A program made the translations under genes and the position numbers. From Collimonas silvisoli (GTDB lineage: Bacteria > Pseudomonadota > Gammaproteobacteria > Burkholderiales > Burkholderiaceae_D): DNA of 64,000 nt. The notes under the pieces are model-generated. The model saw only the letters and a program-made list of their open reading frames with translations. It had not been told where the DNA came from and did no database searches. The stretch's first letter is position 1. Each line of letters begins with the position of its first letter. The stretch spans positions 1 to 64,000 of the forward strand of contig NZ_JAGQEG010000001.1 of assembly GCF_018305005.1 (NCBI RefSeq), written 5' to 3'. Positions 28,277-36,500 of the stretch are shown here, one piece after another.

Positions 28277-28633
28277 TTACACGCGGACGATCCACGCCAC
28301 ACGTCCAAAAAAACCGACCGAGAGTTGGCTTTCGTCCTGTTCTATTTTAAAATTTTTTTGTGTGCTGATTTTTCGAAATAGCGCTGTTTTCTGCAGCTTT
28401 ATGCGCTCCGTTTTGCTTCGCAGATTTTTACGGTTCTTGCGCGCCGCGTAAATTGCTCCGTCCGGCGCCTGCTGGCTGGCGAAGTGTTGCACCTAGTTGC
28501 GCCGCAAGTCCTGGGCTATCTTGCGCGTAACAACCCGGCGCTGACTGGGTTGGAGTTTGGCTAGCAAGGCCCCGGCCCGGGTTTCAACGGCGCGTAATAC
28601 TTTCGTCAAATTGCTGAGTAGTTGATGTGTCAT
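28277..28633 (-). pseudogene. Phage tail completion/virion morphogenesis protein with in-frame amber codon
   Basis: Read on the minus strand from ATG 28633, the frame gives MTHQLLSNLTKVLRAVETRA, LLAKLQPSQRRVVTRKIAQD, then LRRN, a TAG stop at 28495-28493, and continues VQHFASQQAPDGAIYAARK, RKNLRSKTERIK, ALFRKISTQKNFK, VGFFGRVAWIVRV. The two halves are in the same frame and together match the P2 gpS-like tail completion family (PF05069 type). The amber codon most likely arose from CAG (Gln). The C-terminus is also cut short. It is a prophage remnant; no other tail genes were recognised beside it. Confidence 0.72.
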
Positions 28634-28827
28634 TGCTGACGCACGCCGACGACATGCATTGAGTTCAATCGTCCTATGGTTTGGAATATTTCAAACAGGC
28701 ATTGAATTTTTACGATGGTCTTAAGCAGAGGCTGGCGGCGTATCCAACTAATGGTGTTTAGTACATCCGGACTTTGATCGCCCCGCCGGGTAGTAATCTT
28801 AATGCCCAGAAATAGCTGACTTGTATC

Positions 28828-29025
28828 TCACTCTTGTAAATCGGCCTCGCATAGTTCACTGAAAACAATTGCCGTGCAACAGGAGCAAGAGGCGATTGTC
28901 GAACTGTCGCTTGACCCGACTCCTGCAACGCAGAGATACTTGCCGTCGTCGATGTGTCCATAAAACTCTCCCGTTTCTAATAACTGTAGTTGACTGGGGG
29001 CGTCGTCAAGAATGGTGATGCGCAT
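28828..29025 (-). pseudogene. Possible remnant of a response-regulator gene
   Basis: The minus-strand frame starts MRITILDDAPSQLQLLE, close to the N-terminus of receiver domains, but similarity is lost after about 20 residues and no phospho-acceptor Asp region follows. Probably only the 5' fragment of a response-regulator gene remains. Confidence 0.3.
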
Positions 29026-29186
29026 ATGATCAATAAAACTGCTATTCGCTAAAACAAATTTGCCCCAAAAATGTACGGCAGCCCCCCGGCGGCGAGCCGT
29101 TCTGATGCGTTTGCAGGCAATTGTTATCTAGTGTTTCCATGTTAATGGAACGCACGATTGTTTGCCACTATTTAACAGATAAAGAA

Positions 29187-29201
29187 TGTCAGAGAATGAC
29201 A
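29187..29201 (-). repeat. TGACA-N5-TGACA motif, reverse copy
   Basis: Plus-strand TGTCAGAGAATGACA, i.e. TGTCATTCTCTGACA on the minus strand. A weaker match (CAACAATCTCCGACA) lies at 29284-29298. Both are in the non-coding stretch before the first HTH-like paralogue. Confidence 0.55.
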
Positions 29202-29411
29202 AATGTGAGCAGTAGCCCTGTGGTTATTTCGGACATTCCGGTGGGCTTTTCTACTATTCTGCACAGCATTTTTTTTGAATGCTCAACAATCTCCGACAGT
29301 CGGCCTGGATATCTTGCGCTAAATTGAATGCTGCTGGATATTCAAGGCAAGACAAGGTGATGCCTCCCATGTCGTCGCCCATCGAGGTCATGGGAAGAGG
29401 GGCTGGACGCC

Positions 29412-29642
29412 TTGATTGACATGTTCCACTTGAAGACTGACCTTGCATTGAGTCGCCTGCTCGACGTTGAGCCGACAGTGATCAGCAAAATCCGAAATCG
29501 TCACGCACCAGTTGGTGCAGCATTGTTGATTCGCATGCACGATGCCAGTGATTTAACTATCGGTGAATTATGCGGATTGATGGGAGACCGTCGAAAAAAA
29601 ATTCGCATGGGCTTCAAATACTCCAAGCCAAAGCAAGATTGA
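29412..29642 (+). CDS. Small HTH-like protein, paralogue 1 (N-terminally shortened)
   Basis: A 76-aa product matching the C-terminal 75 residues of four paralogues in this window (30529, 30867, 31247, 44605). Shared core: LDALI..FHLKTDLALSRLL.VEPTVISKIRNRHAPVGAALL and MGDRRKK...KPKQD. The spacing of helices resembles an XRE/Cro-type HTH, with VISKIR as recognition helix. The conserved YDPxRL N-terminus is missing; the frame opens with TTG 29412 or ATG 29421 and no good Shine-Dalgarno is seen, so it may be a decayed copy. Confidence 0.55.
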   Translation: MIDMFHLKTDLALSRLLDVEPTVISKIRNRHAPVGAALLIRMHDASDLTIGELCGLMGDRRKKIRMGFKYSKPKQD

Positions 29643-29743
29643 ATCCGCTACGCTAGAAATTAATCTCGAACTGACTCGAATAGATCAAATGAAGCAAGTC
29701 GAAATTGAGCAATAACGGACAAACTTTCCAGAAGAAAATCTGC

Positions 29744-29911
29744 ATGACCGCCATGAAGAAAAACGTTAAAACTGGCCTGCGTGGCGTCAATGCGTTTTCC
29801 TATGACGCATTCCGGCGTTCTGAACAAGAAGGGAGGAACAGAAGTCGAGCGTCGCGACGACCCATTCGCATCGCAGTTGCGGCGATAGCATCGAACGTCA
29901 AAGCGGCCTAA
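29744..29911 (+). CDS. Possible small basic protein
   Basis: A 55-aa Arg/Lys-rich frame (MTAMKKNVKTGLRGVNAFSY, then ASRRPIRIAVAAIASNVKAA) ends 22 bases before a plausible terminator, which is the main reason to list it. Only a weak AGAAG-like Shine-Dalgarno is present. No family recognised. Confidence 0.28.
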   Translation: MTAMKKNVKTGLRGVNAFSYDAFRRSEQEGRNRSRASRRPIRIAVAAIASNVKAA

Positions 29912-29932
29912 TCAGCAGCCATCATTAAAAGA

Positions 29933-29953
29933 GCCGGAGCGATCCGGTTTTTT
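29933..29953 (+). terminator. Putative Rho-independent terminator
   Basis: Stem CCGGA / TCCGG with GCGA tetraloop (29933-29946), extended by two weak pairs, followed by seven T. It would end transcripts from the small gene and the HTH-like paralogue upstream. Confidence 0.5.
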
Positions 29954-30058
29954 TCGTCTGTTGCTTTCATCACGGCTTTCGCAATGTATGCCGATAGAGT
30001 CGCAACGTCGGCATGAGCTTTGCCTCTCGATGTTCAAACCGATTTCCTGCGGCACAAA

Positions 30059-30073
30059 TGTCAGAGATTGTCA
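30059..30073 (-). repeat. TGACA-N5-TGACA motif, reverse copy
   Basis: Plus-strand TGTCAGAGATTGTCA; the minus strand is a perfect TGACAATCTCTGACA, identical to the copies at 10976 and 25785. It lies 126 bases before the vgrG fragment at 30200. Confidence 0.65.
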
Positions 30074-30199
30074 GATGCGCATTGATTCCATAGACGACAT
30101 GGTGAAAGCCTGATAAGTTTTTCCAGTTGGCATCTACGGCGCTGCTGCACCCGTTGAGCCCTGCCAGAAACAATAATCAAATTTCAGGACGAGCACTTT

Positions 30200-30475
30200 A
30201 TGTTCAACACCTCTCGCACTCTTAGCGTTCATAGCAGGGTTATCCCAGAGCTGATGTGGCAACCCGCTTTAATCCCCACGAGCCTGTCAGAGACCGAGGG
30301 AGTTAATCAGTTATTCGATTACAAGCTGATCCTGAAAACACCGGATGCATTGAATCATCTGGTTGCTGACGCAGCCAATTTCGACCTTGACGACTTCATC
30401 GGTCGAGAGTTGACTGTCAGCATTGAGTTGGAAGGAAGAAGCGGCACTTCTGTCTCAGGAGCAGTTGGCAAGTAA
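30200..30475 (+). pseudogene. 5' fragment of a third vgrG gene
   Basis: A 91-aa frame (MFNTSRTLSVHSRVIPELMW, then FDYKLILKTPDALNHLV and DDFIGRELTVSIELEGRSGT) matches the first 85 residues of the vgrG at 3586 and then stops at SGAVGK. It differs from both other copies by an insertion near the end, so it derives from a separate vgrG paralogue. All spike domains are missing. Three HTH-like paralogues follow directly, starting 53 bases on. Confidence 0.88.
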
Positions 30476-30528
30476 GACATTGCTAGCGACGATACACCCC
30501 TTTCTCTCACTTATTGCCAGGAACCCAC

Positions 30529-30846
30529 ATGACCACTAACGCCAATCCTGCAGCTCTCACAGACAAAGAACTCGATGAAACGGTGTCGTATGATCCGGAT
30601 CGTTTGCTGGATGCCTTGATCGAGAAATTTCAGTTGAAAAATGACGCTGCGCTGAGTCGCAAGCTTTCAGTTGCGCCACCCGTAATCAGCAAGATCCGTC
30701 ATCGTCGTTTGCCGGTGGGTGCATCAATGCTGCTTCGAATGCACGAGGAGAGTGAGCTGACCATTGCCGAATTGCGGGCTCTGCTGGGAGATCGTCGCAA
30801 GAAATTTCGCATTAGCGACAAACAGTTTAAGCCCAAGCAAGATTAA
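30529..30846 (+). CDS. Small HTH-like protein, paralogue 2
   Basis: A 105-aa product. After a variable N-terminus (MTTNANPAALTDKELDETVS) comes the core shared by five paralogues: YDPDRLLDALIEKFQLKNDA, ALSRKLSVAPPVISKIRHRR, LPVGASMLLRMHEESELTIA, ELRALLGDRRKKFRISDKQF and KPKQD. The pattern resembles an XRE-type HTH with PPVISKIRHRR around the recognition helix, followed by a basic tail. DNA binding is inferred. ATG 30529 has AGGAA upstream. It is nearly identical in the core to the copy at 44605. Confidence 0.78.
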   Translation: MTTNANPAALTDKELDETVSYDPDRLLDALIEKFQLKNDAALSRKLSVAPPVISKIRHRRLPVGASMLLRMHEESELTIAELRALLGDRRKKFRISDKQFKPKQD

Positions 30847-30866
30847 CGGTTTTAGCAGAGTAATTG

Positions 30867-31160
30867 ATGATGACAAACACCATAGTCGATGAAGCGGTGA
30901 CGTATGACCCTAATCGTTTGCTTGACGCACTGATCGAAAAATTCCACCTAAAGAATGACGCTGCACTGAGTCGTTTGCTTGAGGTTGCTCCAACAACGCT
31001 CAGCAAAATTCGGCATCGTCGTTTGCCAGTGGGGGCGACATTGCTGATCAGTATGAATGAAGTCAGCGGCCTAACTATCGCTGAATTGCGAACCCTGATG
31101 GGAGATCGTCGTAAAAGATTTCGCATTAGCGATAAACAATTCAAACCCGAGAAAGATTGA
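30867..31160 (+). CDS. Small HTH-like protein, paralogue 3
   Basis: A 97-aa product with core YDPNRLLDALIEKFHLKNDA, ALSRLLEVAPTTLSKIRHRR, LPVGATLLISMNEVSGLTIA, ELRTLMGDRRKRFRISDKQF. It starts 20 bases after paralogue 2 and likely shares its transcript. The 27 bases around its start (30856-30882) recur exactly behind paralogue 5 at 44931-44957. Tandem ATG codons at 30867 and 30870 make the exact start uncertain. Confidence 0.76.
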   Translation: MMTNTIVDEAVTYDPNRLLDALIEKFHLKNDAALSRLLEVAPTTLSKIRHRRLPVGATLLISMNEVSGLTIAELRTLMGDRRKRFRISDKQFKPEKD

Positions 31161-31246
31161 AGCCGGCATATTTAAAACATGCCCAGACCTTAAACTGATT
31201 CGACTAGATCAACTGCCACCGCTGCCAGAATTGCCGACCATTGACG

Positions 31247-31552
31247 ATGACTACCAACGCCTACTCAGACACACTGCCGAGCAACAAGCTCGATGACCAG
31301 GTGACTTATGACCCCAATCGGCTGCTGGACGCCTTGATCGAAAAAATGCACCTGAAATACGATGTTGCACTTTCTCGTCTGCTCGAAGTTGATCCACCAG
31401 TTATTAGCGCCATTCGCCATCGTCGTTTGCCAATAGGTCCGACATTGTTGATCAGTATGCATGAAGCCAGTGGCCTAACTATCGCTGAATTGCGATCTCT
31501 GATGGGGGATCATCGCAAAAAATTTAGCAGCGGCACTGTCTACACCAAGTAA
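31247..31552 (+). CDS. Small HTH-like protein, paralogue 4
   Basis: A 101-aa product with core YDPNRLLDALIEKMHLKYDV, ALSRLLEVDPPVISAIRHRR, LPIGPTLLISMHEASGLTIA, ELRSLMGDHRKKF. It lacks the conserved RISDKQFKPKQD tail, ending SSGTVYTK instead, and has Ala in place of Lys in the putative recognition helix (VISAIR). It is the most divergent of the tandem copies. No strong Shine-Dalgarno is visible. Confidence 0.7.
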   Translation: MTTNAYSDTLPSNKLDDQVTYDPNRLLDALIEKMHLKYDVALSRLLEVDPPVISAIRHRRLPIGPTLLISMHEASGLTIAELRSLMGDHRKKFSSGTVYTK

Positions 31553-31825
31553 GAAGAATGAAACTGAGGTCCGGCAGATCAATTCGGACCTCAAGTTACC
31601 GATGGCTAGATCGGATGCCGTCGCTACCACCTACAAAACTGCCAAGTTGGAATGGCGTTGATGATGCAGTAAAGGCAGCGTCAACCGCATTGCCTACTTA
31701 TTGATTTGCATGCCGCTATATCTATAAATGCCTCAGCGCATGCTATGGCAAAATGATGAGCCTATTTGATCTCTGCACGTGACGCCTTCTTATTAAGAAA
31801 TTTTTCACGCTAAAGTCTACTGACT

Positions 31826-32401
31826 ATGCCTACTATCTTATCGCACGCAGCCGTTCCACTTGCTCTTGGGCTTGGATTAGGGGCACGTGTAGTCTCTCGT
31901 CGTTTGCTTGTCGCAGGCATCATCGCCTCAGTTTTGCCTGATTTCGATGTTCTAGCTTTTCATTTTCACGTGGCGTATTCAGATGCCCTTGGCCATCGCG
32001 GCATTAGTCACTCAATCGTGTTTGCGATCTTGGTTGCGCTCGTTACCTTGTTGCTTGCCTCACGTCTAAATACCACACGTAAAACTGCATTCCTGTTCGT
32101 TGCGATATGCGCAGTTTCACATGGGGTGCTTGACATGTTTACCAATGGCGGACTTGGTGTTGCTCTATTGTGGCCTTGGTCAACAGAGCGTTTTTTTGCC
32201 CCCTGGCAGGTGATCGAAGTCTCTCCGCTCGGTATTCAACGCGTCTTCAGTCAAAGAGGCATAGCGGTTCTGGTATCTGAGCTGCTATGGGTTTGGCTGC
32301 CGGCGACGATTACCTGTGCCGTGCTGTCTCTCATGCGTGTATTCGTTTCCCGTACCTTGGAGAAGCGAAAAAGCGTGGATAAGCAGCTGCGTGAGCGTTG
32401 A
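31826..32401 (+). CDS. YdjM/DUF457-type metal-dependent hydrolase-like membrane protein
   Basis: A 191-aa inner-membrane protein with about four hydrophobic segments. The family motif LPDFDVLAFHFHVAYSDALG followed by HRGISHSIVFA carries the Asp/His residues thought to bind metal, and SHGVLDMFTNGGLGVALLWPW is the second conserved block. Family members such as YdjM are small membrane proteins; a LexA-box control is known for the E. coli one, but I saw no clear LexA site here. It stands alone. Confidence 0.85.
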   Translation: MPTILSHAAVPLALGLGLGARVVSRRLLVAGIIASVLPDFDVLAFHFHVAYSDALGHRGISHSIVFAILVALVTLLLASRLNTTRKTAFLFVAICAVSHGVLDMFTNGGLGVALLWPWSTERFFAPWQVIEVSPLGIQRVFSQRGIAVLVSELLWVWLPATITCAVLSLMRVFVSRTLEKRKSVDKQLRER

Positions 32402-32472
32402 AGAATATCCAGTAGCGCATGTTCGTGAAGAACAATCTGCATTCATCCACGTAGGTCAAAAAAGATAAAGCC

Positions 32473-33198
32473 ATGACACAAACAATGCAGTATTTCGTTG
32501 TATCGGATGACGTAGACGTCAAATCGTCATTGATTTACATATGGAAGATTCGTGATTTTAGCGGCGCTGTCGTTGGCTGCTATGTTGGCAAATCAAAGAA
32601 CGGTGAAAAGCGCCCCCGAGGACATTACAAGCGTAACGTCGACAAGCTGTTAAAGGGATTACCTTATCGTGCCGGCAACCCTCACGGCTATAGGCGGGTC
32701 CACCACGCTTTGGCGCAAGCAGCTAGGGCGGGACACATCATTTCGGTAACCTACCTGCGCAACGTTCAGCCACATGAGGACATAAGCGACGTCGAGAAGC
32801 ACTACATCCGACAATACGGATGTGACGCGGAAGACGGGATTGGCTTGAACGGCAGATCAAAGACAGAAAAACCGTCGGCCGTGGAGTTCAAGCAAGCTAC
32901 CGCACCTGCATCCTTGGATAAGGGCGCCAGCACACTTAGTCAGATCAGGGATTTCGTTGAGAAGAACTTTCAACATTTGCTGCCCAAGCAGCTTTCGCAC
33001 GGCTATGCATTTTATGTTGGTCAAACACGAATTCTGCGGCTTTCCCAATCTGGACCGAAGGCCAAAGTACGCCTGAAGCTTGCGATCTCATCACGTTATC
33101 GTGGCCGTGAAATTGAGATAGTGTGGGCTGGCACCGACTTAGAGCTAAAGCACCTCATCGACAGCGAGTTGCTGCTACATAGGGAGCATTACGCTTAG
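32473..33198 (+). CDS. GIY-YIG-like nuclease-family protein
   Basis: A 241-aa product whose first 130 residues fit a GIY-YIG fold: IYIWKI (21-26) for the GIY strand, CYVGKS (36-41) for YIG, Arg47/49 in KRPRGHY, Glu108 in DVEKHYI and Asn126 in LNGR. The C-terminal 100 residues are a separate alpha/beta part of unknown role. Orphan GIY-YIG proteins can be repair, restriction or mobile-element nucleases; which applies cannot be told. It lies between a YdjM gene and a gene-free stretch. Confidence 0.62.
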   Translation: MTQTMQYFVVSDDVDVKSSLIYIWKIRDFSGAVVGCYVGKSKNGEKRPRGHYKRNVDKLLKGLPYRAGNPHGYRRVHHALAQAARAGHIISVTYLRNVQPHEDISDVEKHYIRQYGCDAEDGIGLNGRSKTEKPSAVEFKQATAPASLDKGASTLSQIRDFVEKNFQHLLPKQLSHGYAFYVGQTRILRLSQSGPKAKVRLKLAISSRYRGREIEIVWAGTDLELKHLIDSELLLHREHYA

Positions 33199-33580
33199 TT
33201 GTGCCGTCGTTGCCGCTACTGTTTTTGTAGTCACACGCAAAGAGGTTCCTTCGGGCCAGTTGTAAATTCTGCGTATACGGCTATAGTTCGCATAGACCGG
33301 AAGGCGGATCCGGTTGAGGTACTGCCCCCGACCCGCGCCATCCATGCCAAGGGGGCAGTCCAGGTATGGTCCACGAGTTGCTGAGGCGGGGGCTACGCGG
33401 CGAATAATGGACCGCGGCTGACGCGCCGCACGGCATCCATGTGCGTAACAAGCGACGCTACCGGGTCACGATCGACTTGACCACGGGTGCAAAAAATTGG
33501 GGTAAAGCCATCCAGCTGCATGTGAGACCACGACAGCTGCGCAAAGGTTTTTGTATCTTTAGAGAGGGAGTATTTTTATA
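33199..33580. other. Gene-free stretch with a 9-bp inverted repeat
   Basis: No convincing gene. A perfect inverted repeat ACTGCCCCC (33321-33329) / GGGGGCAGT (33351-33359) has a 21-base loop. TGCCCCC-type ends occur in some IS3-family elements, so this could be an insertion-sequence scar; that is a guess. The next gene's Shine-Dalgarno-like GGGAG is at about 33566. Confidence 0.35.
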
Positions 33581-36500
33581 ATGCAGCAAGCAGATGATGC
33601 AAAAAGCAGTGCCAACAAACTATTGCGTTTTTTTTCTTCCGTTCCCGCTGTCATTTGTAAAATCCTGCGCCCGCTCTGGATGCTAGTCATATGGCTTTTG
33701 AACCTGGTGTTCGGCAAAATTTCATGGCAGGCTCCTGGTTGGGCAAGCTGGAGCAGACGCAAGGGGCAGGTGGCTATTTCCGTTGTGCGCCGCAAGCCGA
33801 GCTATTTCCTGCTTGGTTTGCTGTGCGTGCTGCTGCTGACCGGCGGGGGCTGGTACGGCTACCACTGGTGGCAGGCGCAGCCGAAGCCGGTCGAAGTGGT
33901 GTTCAAGGTGAACAATCCGGGGCGCACCGAAATCGAGCAGGAAGATCCTGCCAACCGCTTGCCGAAGCCGCTGCGGATCAGCTTCGATCATTCAGTGGCA
34001 ACCTTGGCCGGCGTCGGCAAGGATGTGGCTGAGGGTGTCACGGTCAGTCCGGCGATTGCGGGGGTGTGGCATTGGAACGACGACAAGACGCTGAGTTTTG
34101 CGCCGGCGGAAGACTGGCCTGTCGGCAGTGAGTTCCAGGTCAGCTTCGACAAGAAGCTGTTCAGCCCGGAAGTGCGGCTGGCGCAGTACGATACCAAGTT
34201 CAGCAGTCCTCCTTTCAAGATCGATGTCGCGCGTTCCGAGTTCTATCAGGATCCGGTCAATCCCGCCGTCAAGCAGGCGGTGATCGAGTTGCATTTCAGC
34301 CACCCGGTCAATTCCGCAGAACTGGAAAAGCGGATCGAATTACAACTCGAGCAGCAATCCGCCGGTGTGCTAGGTATCGGCAAGGAAACCACGCCATTCA
34401 CCGTCGGCTACGACAAGCTGAAGCTGAGCGCTTACATCCGCTCGGTCAATTTGCCGATTCCGAAGGACAGCAGCAGCCTCAGCTTTACCCTCGACAAGGG
34501 CGTGCCGGCAGCGCGTGGCGGCACGCCATCTGGCAATCCGCTTGGCGCAAAAATCGCGGTGCCGGGACTGTATAGCCTGGCGATCACCGATATGACGCCG
34601 CAAGTCGTGACCAACGACAAGAACGAGCCGGAGCAGGTGCTGTTGCTCAACACCACTGCCACCGTGCATGAACGTGAAATGAAAAAGGCGATCAGCGCCT
34701 GGGTGCTGCCGAAAACCCATCCGGACAGCAACGGCGTGTTGAAACCGGCCAGCGACGACGACACCCCGGAAGAGTGGGATGTCAGCGAAATCACCCCGGC
34801 GATCCTGAAGCAGTCGACCCGTCTGGCGCTGGAACAAATCCCGGCCGAACATGAATTTACCGATGTTCACAGTTTCAAATACCACGCCGATGTCAGTGCG
34901 CAGATATATGTGCAGGTCGAGGCCGGTGTGAAATCGTTCGGCGGCTATGTGCTGGGCAAGACTGACCGCCGCGTGGTGACGGTGCCGCCGTTTCCGGCGG
35001 AACTGAAAATTCTCAGCCAGGGCGCATTGCTGACCATGAGCGGCGAGAAAAAGGTTGCGGTGCTGGTGCGCGATCTGCCCGGCGTCAAGATAGAGATCGG
35101 GCGGGTGTTGACCACACAGTTGCAGCATCTGGTGTCGCAGTCCGACGGCAATTTCGCCAATCCGGAATTTTACGATCGTTTCGGCCCTGATAATCTGACC
35201 GAGCGCTTCGAGTCGAAGATTCCGCTGCCTGATCTGGAACGTGGCCGCGCACATTATGAAGCGGTCGACATGAACCAGTACCTGAAAGGCGATGCCGAAG
35301 GCGGCGCCCGCCGCGGCGTGTTCCTGTTGACAGTCACGGGTTATGACCCTGCGGCGGAGGCGCGCGCCAAGAAAGAAGAAGCCAGGAACCAGCGCCAGCC
35401 GGGCGAACCGGCAGCGGACGATAATGCCGCAGATTGCGGCGACAATTGCGGCGACCAGGGCAACGCCAATGGTGAAAATGGTGACAGCGGCAACGATGCA
35501 CCGCCGGAAAGCAAGGTCGACAAGCGCCTGGTGATTGTCACCGATCTCGGCATCCTGGTGAAGAAATCGCTGGATGGCTCGCAGGACGTGTTCGTGCAGT
35601 CGATTTTCAATGGCAAGCCGGTCGATGGCGCAACGGTCGATATCGTCGGCAAGAACGGCGTCACCTTGTTTTCGCAAGCCACCGACGCCGCTGGGCGCGC
35701 TCATTTCGCCAAGATCGAGGGCCTGTCGCGCGAACGCGCGCCGTTGATGGTGCTGGTCAGGAAAGCAGGCGATCTCAGCTTCATGCCGTTGAACAAGACC
35801 GACCGGGCGCTGGATATGTCGCGCTTCGATGTCGGCGGCATCAAGAATGCTGCCGTGGCAGACCAGGTCTCAGCCTATCTGTTCAGCGACCGCGGTATTT
35901 ATCGTCCGGGTGACACCTTCCACATCGGCATGATTGCCAAGTCGGCCAATTGGGGCGGTAGTATCACCGGCTTGCCGCTGGAAGCCGAAGTGCTGGATGC
36001 GCGCGGCCTGACTGTCAAGCGCGAGAAAATCAAGCTGCCGCCTGGCGGCTTCAGCGAGTTGTCCTACACTACGCAGGAGAGCACGCCGACCGGCACTTAT
36101 AACGTCAACTTGTATCTGGTGCGCGACGGCAAGGCCGGCGCCCAGGTCGGCAGCATCAGCGTCAAGGTACAGGAATTCCAGCCGGACCGGATGAAGGTGA
36201 CGGCCAAGTTCAATGCCGCAGCCAGCGAGGGTTGGCTCAATCCGAAAGACCTGAAGCTGCTGGTCAATGCGCAGAATCTGTTTGGCACTGCGGCGGAAAA
36301 CCGCCGTGTCACTGCCGAGTTGACCTTGAGTCCGGCATTCCCGGCGTTCCGACAGTTCCCGGATTACAAGTTCTACGATCCGCAGCGGGCCAAGGATGGC
36401 TATAGCGGCGAACTGGGCGACCAGACTACCGATGACAAGGGCGATGCAGTTTTCGACCTCGGCCTGTCGAAGTACGCCAAGGCCACGTACCGCTTGCAAG

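Noticed and set aside
28209-28451. 80-aa plus-strand frame
   Set aside because: It is the opposite strand of the phage tail remnant, which matches a known family.
30827-31144. Minus-strand frame opposite HTH-like paralogue 3
   Set aside because: The plus-strand paralogue is supported by four relatives in the window.
24553-31552. Idea that the tandem HTH-like genes form a CRISPR-like or phase-variation array
   Set aside because: The units are ordinary diverged coding paralogues with different spacers between them; there are no short identical repeats or invertible ends.
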